Assembly (NCBI GenBank): GCA_937916845.1
Contig: CALFSK010000075.1
Location: forward strand, 1-49,392
Length of the DNA: 49,392 nt
Reading direction: 5' to 3'
Source of the DNA: an uncultured Lactobacillus sp.
GTDB lineage: Bacteria; Bacillota; Bacilli; Lactobacillales; Lactobacillaceae
In this document: in pieces, positions 43,519-49,392 of the stretch
Numbering within the stretch: position 1 is the stretch's first letter
Layout: every line of letters starts with the position of its first letter
Translations under genes and position numbers: made by a program
Notes under the pieces: model-generated
Told to the model about the DNA's origin: nothing
What the model saw: only the letters and a program-made list of their open reading frames with translations
Databases searched by the model: none

Positions 43519-44405
43519 ATTTAGAAAATTTAACGACGGAAACGCGTAATCAAAAGACGATGACGCTCGACACGTTATCCGTTAAAGAAGTTTTGAGCCT
43601 GATGAACCAGGAGGATCAAAAGGTTCCCCTGGCGATTGAAAAAGTGCTACCTCAAATTGAAAGCGCTGTAAAAGTGATCGTCAAAAACTTTCAAGCGGGT
43701 GGCCGGTTGATTTATATGGGCGCCGGAACTAGTGGTCGCTTGGGCGTTTTGGATGCCGCCGAATGTGTCCCGACCTTTGGAACCAACCCCGAAATGGTCC
43801 AAGGCTTGATTGCCGGCGGTATGTCCGCCATGACGGTCGCAGTTGAAGGCGCCGAAGATTCCGTTGAATTAGGCCGAAAAGACCTAGTGGCGTTGAAATT
43901 AACGGCGCATGATACGGTTGTTGGCATCGCGGCGAGTGGCCGGACCCCTTACGTTGTGGGTGGCCTCGACTACGCCAAGCAGATTGGGGCGGCCACGGTG
44001 AGCCTGTCCTGCAATACGTCTGCCGTGATCAGTGCGCACGCTGAGACGGCCATTGAAGTGGACGTTGGTCCCGAAGTCTTGACCGGTTCGACTCGACTCA
44101 AGTCTGGTACGGCACAAAAATTAATTTTAAACATGCTCTCGACGGTCTCGATGGTCGGAATCGGTAAAGTCTATAAGAACCTCATGGTGGACGTTAAACC
44201 AACTAACGAGAAACTCGTTGAACGGGCCAAACGAATCATCGTGCAAGCAACGGATTGTTCGCAAGCGACGGCGGAAAAAGCTTTTACTGAAGCTGACCAA
44301 GACGTCAAACTCGCCATTGTAATGGTATTAACGGATATGCGTAAAGATGAAGCCACAGAACGCTTGAAACGGGCAAAGGGATTTGTTCGCCAAGCAGTGA
44401 AATAG
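43515..44405 (+). CDS. murQ: N-acetylmuramic acid 6-phosphate etherase
   Basis: A 296-residue SIS-domain lyase that removes D-lactate from MurNAc 6-phosphate to give GlcNAc 6-phosphate. The signature [22 protein letters not shown] is at about 70-91. A catalytic glutamate is within it, and [12 protein letters not shown] is near 138. TTG start coupled to the mupG stop. The product enters amino-sugar metabolism (NagA/NagB). Confidence 0.93.
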   Translation: MNLENLTTETRNQKTMTLDTLSVKEVLSLMNQEDQKVPLAIEKVLPQIESAVKVIVKNFQAGGRLIYMGAGTSGRLGVLDAAECVPTFGTNPEMVQGLIAGGMSAMTVAVEGAEDSVELGRKDLVALKLTAHDTVVGIAASGRTPYVVGGLDYAKQIGAATVSLSCNTSAVISAHAETAIEVDVGPEVLTGSTRLKSGTAQKLILNMLSTVSMVGIGKVYKNLMVDVKPTNEKLVERAKRIIVQATDCSQATAEKAFTEADQDVKLAIVMVLTDMRKDEATERLKRAKGFVRQAVK

Positions 44406-44418
44406 GAGGGGATTTACC

Positions 44419-45918
44419 ATGGCTGAAGATAAATATGTTCGGATTGCCCATGCGATTTATGATCACGTTGGCGGCCCACAAAATATCGAAAAGTTGATTC
44501 ATTGTATGACCCGGGTACGGATGACGATTCGGGACGAATCACTGGTTGATATGGACGGTTTAAAGGCAATCGACGGCGTCATGGGCGTTGTCCAAGAAGA
44601 CACGCTCCAAGTCATCGTCGGGCCTGGGACCGTTGATAAAGTCGCCGATGAAATGGTCAAAGAAGTCGGTGTTGGGTTAGGCGAACCGTTCCCAGATCCA
44701 AGTACCTTTACGGCGCAAGGTAGTGGTGTCGAAAAGTCGGAACACCAACGCGACAAGGAAATGGTTGAAGCCAAGGCCAAGCAAGTTCACGCTGAACAGA
44801 AGGCAAAAATTAAACAGACCCCAATGCGCAAAATTTTAAGTGCAATTTCTAGTATTTTTATTCCATTAATTCCAGTGTTCGTTGGGGCTGGTTTAATTTC
44901 CGGGATCGCTGCGATCTTGTCAAACATGCTGGTTGCCGGCGATATTGGTAAAAACTGGGTTGATTTTATCAGTGTCTTGAAAGTCATTAACGGTGGCTTA
45001 TTCTCCTACTTAGTTATCTACGTTGGGATTAACAGTGCGACCGTCTTTGGCGCCACCGCTGGTTTAGGTGGGGTCATCGGTGCGGTTACCTTGCTAACTG
45101 GGGTCACCCCACAAGCACCAATCCACAACATCTTTAACGGCCAAGCCTTATCAGCTGGTCAAGGTGGGATCATTGGTGTGATTTTTGCCGTTTGGGTGCT
45201 CTCAATCGTTGAAAAATGGTTACACAAGGTAATTCCAGATTCAATTGATATTATTGTGACGCCAACGATTGCGTTGCTAGTTGTTGGGGTCTTCACCATC
45301 TTTATCGTTATGCCAATTGCTGGAGTCATTTCAACCGGCTTGGTTGGCGGCGTTGAATGGGTCTTGAACGTTGGTGGGGCCTTCTCCGGTTTCATTTTAG
45401 GTCTATTCTTCTTACCGATGGTTATGTTTGGGTTACACCAAATTTTGACGCCAATTCATATCGAAATGATCAACAAATTAGGCATGACGCCATTACTGCC
45501 AATCTTAGCAATGGCGGGTGCTGGTCAAGTCGGTGCCGCGTTAGCACTTTGGATTCGTTGCCGGAATAATCATCAATTAACAAACATGATTAAAGGGGCG
45601 TTACCCGTTGGGATTCTAGGTATTGGTGAACCATTAATTTACGGGGTGACTTTACCACTCGGCCGGCCATTCATTACCGCATGTATCGGTGGTGGGATTG
45701 GTGGTGCCGTCATCGGTGGTTTAGGCAACATTGGTGCCATTGCCATTGGACCTTCCGGGGTCGCTTTGATTCCATTAATTAATAATGGTCACTGGATGGG
45801 CTACGTTTTAGGTTTACTTGCCGCATACGCAGGTGGCTTTGTCGCGACGTACTTCTTTGGGGTACCAGCCAGTGCCAGAATGCCGAAGGATAAAGAAGGT
45901 CACGCAATCGCTGCTTAA
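44419..45918 (+). CDS. murP: PTS MurNAc-type EIIBC permease
   Basis: A 499-residue PTS permease of the glucose/sucrose superfamily: EIIB domain (about 1-90, phospho-Cys29 in [10 protein letters not shown]), charged linker (about 95-130), and a ten-helix EIIC domain. The EIIC carries [18 protein letters not shown] near 395-412, the conserved substrate motif. There is no fused EIIA, matching MurP. The EIIA needed is supplied by the last gene of the operon. It imports MurNAc or MurNAc-GlcNAc. Confidence 0.9.
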   Translation: MAEDKYVRIAHAIYDHVGGPQNIEKLIHCMTRVRMTIRDESLVDMDGLKAIDGVMGVVQEDTLQVIVGPGTVDKVADEMVKEVGVGLGEPFPDPSTFTAQGSGVEKSEHQRDKEMVEAKAKQVHAEQKAKIKQTPMRKILSAISSIFIPLIPVFVGAGLISGIAAILSNMLVAGDIGKNWVDFISVLKVINGGLFSYLVIYVGINSATVFGATAGLGGVIGAVTLLTGVTPQAPIHNIFNGQALSAGQGGIIGVIFAVWVLSIVEKWLHKVIPDSIDIIVTPTIALLVVGVFTIFIVMPIAGVISTGLVGGVEWVLNVGGAFSGFILGLFFLPMVMFGLHQILTPIHIEMINKLGMTPLLPILAMAGAGQVGAALALWIRCRNNHQLTNMIKGALPVGILGIGEPLIYGVTLPLGRPFITACIGGGIGGAVIGGLGNIGAIAIGPSGVALIPLINNGHWMGYVLGLLAAYAGGFVATYFFGVPASARMPKDKEGHAIAA

Positions 45919-45955
45919 GCTTAAACGTTGCGTGTGAGATTTAGGAGGAATTTAG

Positions 45956-46804
45956 ATGACTAGTGTTTTATTTACCATTCACGAGAAACTAGCCAGTTTT
46001 TCGAATGCTGAACAGAAAATTGGCCGCTATATTCTGAATCACACGCACGCCGTGATCCAGATGAGCACCGCCGAACTCGCCGCAGCTGCGGATGTCAGTA
46101 CTGCGACGGTCGCCCGGTTTGGGAAGACGCTGATTCCAGATGGCGGCTACCCCGCGTTGAAATTACGCTTGTCGGCGGAGTGTAACGTTGATCAGAGTTT
46201 ATATGATGAAATCAATCCGCAAGACGATCTAACCGCCGTTAAATCGAAGCTGGCACTGCGGCTTACGCATACCATTGAAGAAACGAATGCCAGTTTAGAC
46301 GATGCTAGTCTGGTGCAAGCCAGTCAGCTGATTGCTGAAAAGGATAACGTGTATGTCTATGGTCTGGGTGCTTCTAACGTGGCGGCGACGGACTTTGAAC
46401 AGAAGTTTATTCGTGTCGGCAAGGCGGTCATTCACTCGCAAGATACGCACTTATTAGCGGTTGGGTTAACCACGCAACGTAAAACGGCCGTCCTGTTCTT
46501 AGTTTCCAATTCGGGAGAAAAGGCCGAAAGTTTGGAATTAGCGCGGCTGGCTCATTCGATGGGCGTTCCAATCATCGTCTTGACCCGAAACGCTGGCAGT
46601 ACGCTGGGTAAACTAGCGACGATTGTCCTCGTTAATGATGACAGTGAGGAAGGCCAGACTGCGCGCGCCGCGGCAACGACTTCTCTGATGGCCCAGTTGT
46701 ACGTGATCGACTTGCTGTACTACACGTTTATAGCGAATGATTATGACCATCATATCGAGCAATTAGTCTTGTCGCGTGACGCGATTCGAAAACATTTTAA
46801 TTAG
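45956..46804 (+). CDS. murR: RpiR-family regulator MurR
   Basis: A 282-residue regulator with an N-terminal HTH (MSTAELAAAADVSTATVARFGKTL, about 34-57) and a C-terminal SIS domain (about 110-250) that would bind MurNAc 6-phosphate. It lies inside the operon rather than divergent from it. The 17-bp palindrome at the mupG promoter is a candidate operator. It ends 11 nt before the EIIA gene. Confidence 0.88.
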   Translation: MTSVLFTIHEKLASFSNAEQKIGRYILNHTHAVIQMSTAELAAAADVSTATVARFGKTLIPDGGYPALKLRLSAECNVDQSLYDEINPQDDLTAVKSKLALRLTHTIEETNASLDDASLVQASQLIAEKDNVYVYGLGASNVAATDFEQKFIRVGKAVIHSQDTHLLAVGLTTQRKTAVLFLVSNSGEKAESLELARLAHSMGVPIIVLTRNAGSTLGKLATIVLVNDDSEEGQTARAAATTSLMAQLYVIDLLYYTFIANDYDHHIEQLVLSRDAIRKHFN

Positions 46805-46815
46805 GAGTTGATCAT

Positions 46816-47298
46816 TTGTTTGGATTTAAGAAAAAGAAGACGGCGGTGGCGTTAAACGCCGTTGCGAGTGGCCAGTTGATGCCCATTACGGCGGTTGCCG
46901 ACCCGGTCTTTTCACAAAAGATGATGGGTGACGGCTTTGCCATTGATCCCACGGACGGTACGATTACGGCACCCGCCGATGGTGAAATTAAGACCATTGC
47001 AGATACTAAGCACGCCGTGATGTTGACGACTAAGGACGGCTTGGAACTGATGTTGCACTTAGGGTTAGACACAGTGGAGCTGAAGGGCGCACCCTTCGAC
47101 GTGCAAGCCCAAGTCGGTGATCAGGTAACAGCGGGTCAGCCATTGGTTCAAATGGACTTAGCTGCGGTTAAAGCGGCTGGTAAGAGCACGACCGTCATTG
47201 TCGTCGTGACCAACATGGACCTTGTGGATCAGTTGGACGTTGCGGCGGCAGGATCTGTGACGGCGTCAAGTCCTGTTGCAACGGTGACATTGAAATAG
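46816..47298 (+). CDS. PTS glucose-type EIIA
   Basis: A 160-residue Crr/EIIA-Glc protein. The phospho-histidine is His81 in LMLHLGLDTVELKG; the second active-site histidine is His66 in DTKHAVML. G-D-G-F-A-I-D-P near 38-45 is also typical. TTG start with AGGAG eight bases upstream. It most likely phosphorylates the EIIB domain of MurP, which lacks its own EIIA, making the operon self-sufficient for uptake. It is followed by a terminator. Confidence 0.92.
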   Translation: MFGFKKKKTAVALNAVASGQLMPITAVADPVFSQKMMGDGFAIDPTDGTITAPADGEIKTIADTKHAVMLTTKDGLELMLHLGLDTVELKGAPFDVQAQVGDQVTAGQPLVQMDLAAVKAAGKSTTVIVVVTNMDLVDQLDVAAAGSVTASSPVATVTLK

Positions 47299-47310
47299 CG
47301 TTAATTAGGT

Positions 47311-47357
47311 AAAGCTAGCCGCTGAGAGTCTTCGGACTTTCGGTGGCTAGTTTTTTT
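47311..47357 (+). terminator. Terminator of the MurNAc operon
   Basis: CTAGCC (47315-47320) pairs with GGCTAG (47345-47350), with an inner pairing of GAGAGTC-type arms and a TTCG apex; seven T residues follow. Confidence 0.9.
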
Positions 47358-47453
47358 AGTTACCGCTTTCACAAGTGTGGATAATGGGGTAAACTGTTGA
47401 TATGATTATGTAAAGTTAACTAATAAATTATATTGCTGGAGGAGTGATCGATT

Positions 47454-49392
47454 TTGAAAATAAAAGGGAATTTCCAATCTGAAGTTGTTTCAGGGAAAAC
47501 GACGGGACGTTTTTGGCTGATGACGGGGGCCGCGCTACTGACTTGGCAAATCAACAATCAGGTTGTCCAAGCGGATACAACGCCTGCACCAAAGGACAAT
47601 ACGGCAATTAGTGTGCAAAAAGATGTGGATTCGACTAATACTTCGGATAAAGTCGCAGGGCCGACCGCTCAAGCGCCTAACCAAGTGGTGATACAGTCGA
47701 ATACTGGCAAGGATGAGACAACGAAACAACCAGCTGGGTCAACACCGGAAGAAGACCAGCCAAAACCGGTACAGAAGCAATCGGATGAACCGGCACCAAC
47801 GCCAGAACCGAAACCAGCACCGGCTCCGGCGGCTGCTTCAGAAGATTCAAAACTTACTCCTCCAGCTGAACAACCAGACAAGCCAAAGGATGTTGTTAAA
47901 TCAGCACCTGCGACCGACGAGGTAAAACCTGTTGAAAGTAAGGTCCAAGCTAGGGCTTATCGCTCAGCCGCTACGACACCGCAAGTAGAAAGTACTGTGG
48001 TTAATGACCATACTTCGGGGACCTGGGGAACGAGTAAGTGGACGCTTGATACGATAAACAACGTTCTACACATTGGAGCCGGAACGGTTACGGATACGGG
48101 CGTAAAAGTGGATGCTACTACGAATGAGGTCACTGATTGGGGTGCTTTAGATTGGCATAATTATAAAGCGCCTGAGGGGACGAATCTGCCACTTTTGCGG
48201 TTAGATGGGCCAGTCACTATGGATGCTGATGCTAGCTACGCCTTTTCGTATTTAACTCTCGATGATGAAAGTAAGGTCGGGATTGATATTTATAAAGCGG
48301 GTGATACTAGCAATCTTGTCACGGATAAGACGACCAATATGACGGGAATGTTTGCGCATTCGGTTAAGGAACATCGAGGGAGAAGATTTTATTTACCGCT
48401 GAATACTTCAAAAGTAACAACGATGGCCCATATGTTTGATGGCTTTATGGGTGCTTATGATGTGTTCGAATTAATAGACTTTGATACAAGTCATGTGACG
48501 GATATGTCTTACATGTTTAATGGTGCGGAAGATGTAACCGAACTAATGTTGCCAGGATTTGACACTTCAAAAGTAACAACGATGGCCCATATGTTTGATC
48601 GATGCCATATGGTGAACACTTTGGATTTATCAGGATTCGACACGAGTAACGTGACTTCGATGGCTTCAATGTTTCATTATAATTCCTTTGGTCACCAGTC
48701 TATTGATTTATCTAATTTTAATACAGCGAAAGTCACGGATATGTCAAATATGTTTAGTGGTGATGCGTACTTAAACGCTTTAGATATCTCTTCATTTGAC
48801 ATGAGTAATGTGACGAATATGACGGGGATGTTTTATGCCGTCAATGGGGAGACACGTCAAGAAGTGACAATTAAGTGGCCAAAGGAACTGGATACGAATA
48901 AAGTCACGGATATGTCTTCCATGTTTGCAAAGAGTAATGGGGTTGTTGATGACCATATTGCTGGGTTAGATACAGCAAATGTGACCGACATGTCTTCCAT
49001 GTTCGAAGGTATTGATTCTTATGTCGATCAGCCAAAAGACGTCACGTTGAATCTTTCTAACTTCAAGACGAGTCATGTGACCAACATGTCACGAATGTTT
49101 GCGGATATTAAACAACTCAAGAGCTTAAAATTTTCGAGCTTGTTCGATACGGCGACAGTGACAAACATGGCTGGAATGTTCGCTGGCGACGCCCAACTAG
49201 CGAACTTGGACTTAACGAACTTTGATACGAGCCATGTGGTTGATATGTCCCAAATGTTTATGGATATGGCGGCGTTGACGAATCTGAATTGGAGTGATGG
49301 GTTCAAGACGAGTCAAGTGACGGATGTGAGCAGTATGTTCAAGGGTGTCAGTCAATTGGCTGCCCTCGATCTCCATAACTTTGACACGAGCC
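47454..49392 (+). CDS. BspA-like leucine-rich surface protein (partial)
   Basis: TTG start after GGAGGAG; the frame is open to the window edge (646 codons). The N-terminus (KIKGNFQSEVVSGKTTGRFW, then a hydrophobic helix ending VVQADTT) is a Gram-positive signal peptide. It is followed by a low-complexity linker rich in Pro, Glu, Gln and Lys (about 55-165) and a unique domain (about 170-310). At least ten DUF285/BspA repeats then occur, with the pattern F-D-T-S-x-V-T-x-M-x-x-M-F at roughly 23-36-residue spacing. The anchor region is outside the window. Likely an adhesin; the ligand is unknown. Confidence 0.85.
   Translation, partial: MKIKGNFQSEVVSGKTTGRFWLMTGAALLTWQINNQVVQADTTPAPKDNTAISVQKDVDSTNTSDKVAGPTAQAPNQVVIQSNTGKDETTKQPAGSTPEEDQPKPVQKQSDEPAPTPEPKPAPAPAAASEDSKLTPPAEQPDKPKDVVKSAPATDEVKPVESKVQARAYRSAATTPQVESTVVNDHTSGTWGTSKWTLDTINNVLHIGAGTVTDTGVKVDATTNEVTDWGALDWHNYKAPEGTNLPLLRLDGPVTMDADASYAFSYLTLDDESKVGIDIYKAGDTSNLVTDKTTNMTGMFAHSVKEHRGRRFYLPLNTSKVTTMAHMFDGFMGAYDVFELIDFDTSHVTDMSYMFNGAEDVTELMLPGFDTSKVTTMAHMFDRCHMVNTLDLSGFDTSNVTSMASMFHYNSFGHQSIDLSNFNTAKVTDMSNMFSGDAYLNALDISSFDMSNVTNMTGMFYAVNGETRQEVTIKWPKELDTNKVTDMSSMFAKSNGVVDDHIAGLDTANVTDMSSMFEGIDSYVDQPKDVTLNLSNFKTSHVTNMSRMFADIKQLKSLKFSSLFDTATVTNMAGMFAGDAQLANLDLTNFDTSHVVDMSQMFMDMAALTNLNWSDGFKTSQVTDVSSMFKGVSQLAALDLHNFDTS

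Noticed and set aside
47711..47925. Low-complexity open frames on both strands within the start of the surface protein gene
   Set aside because: They are out-of-frame readings of the Pro/Gln/Lys-rich stalk; the continuous TTG-initiated frame explains the sequence.
48407..49392. Repeated DNA units considered as a CRISPR or tandem-repeat array
   Set aside because: Units are in-frame protein repeats (DUF285/BspA) with variable spacing, not direct repeats with unique spacers.

Overview
The window looks like a carbohydrate-utilisation ('lifestyle') island of a Lactobacillaceae chromosome, most likely a Lactiplantibacillus plantarum/pentosus-type species. This is inferred from the density of PTS operons with PRD regulators, the gutFRMCBA-type sorbitol gene order, sorbose genes resembling those of Lacticaseibacillus casei, CcpA (cre) sites, AGGAGG ribosome binding sites and a BspA-like surface protein. 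No database was searched; families are named from motifs, length and gene order.

Layout. (1) 1-~400: a densely structured non-coding RNA region that continues off the left edge. (2) 698-8087: PRD regulator, single PRD protein, DUF2620, DUF4312, DUF4311, DUF4310, metal-dependent deacetylase, DgaE-type PLP ammonia lyase and KDGP aldolase. This is the conserved EF_0829-EF_0839/AHA_3910-type cluster, with an uncharacterised membrane system and an unknown amino-sugar-acid-like substrate. (3) 8404-9279: an aldose-1-epimerase-like gene. (4) 9572-14805: a complete sorbitol (glucitol) PTS operon. (5) 15177-22547: a more AT-rich operon with PRD regulator, 6-phosphogluconate-dehydrogenase-like enzyme, small membrane protein, separate fructose-type EIIA/EIIB/EIIC, and UlaD/UlaE/UlaF homologues. 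I infer a PTS-fed aldonate (for example L-gulonate) route to D-xylulose 5-phosphate. (6) 22679-23305: a HAD phosphatase on the minus strand. (7) 23832-33570: MFS permease, intracellular DUF5060/DUF4038 glycosidase, ROK kinase, LacI regulator (minus), L-fucose-isomerase-like protein, split transketolase and FGGY kinase. The set resembles the apiose/apulose transketolase pathway. (8) 33686-35176: a GH1 6-phospho-beta-glucosidase.

(9) 35313-41449: a sorbose regulon with a minus-strand operon (SorF, mannose-family EIIA-EIIB-EIIC-EIID, a 52-residue membrane protein), divergent sorR, and sorE. Short CACAWWTGTG palindromes lie at all control points. (10) 41665-42168: an intact HTH antitoxin with a decayed HigB/RelE-like toxin. 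(11) 42463-47298: a MurNAc-recycling operon (mupG, murQ, murP, murR, EIIA-Glc) with a perfect cre and a 17-bp palindrome on its promoter. (12) 47454-end: a large BspA-like leucine-rich surface protein, cut by the window edge.

The modules feed central metabolism at fructose-6-P (sorbitol, sorbose, MurNAc via GlcNAc-6-P), at the pentose phosphates (UlaDEF, transketolase) and at pyruvate plus glyceraldehyde-3-P (KDGP aldolase). The strongest candidates for undescribed biology are the structured RNA, the DUF2620/4310/4311/4312 system, the 6PGDH-UlaD pathway, the apiose-like cluster with a non-orthologous isomerase, and the sorbose operator motif abutting ribosome binding sites.
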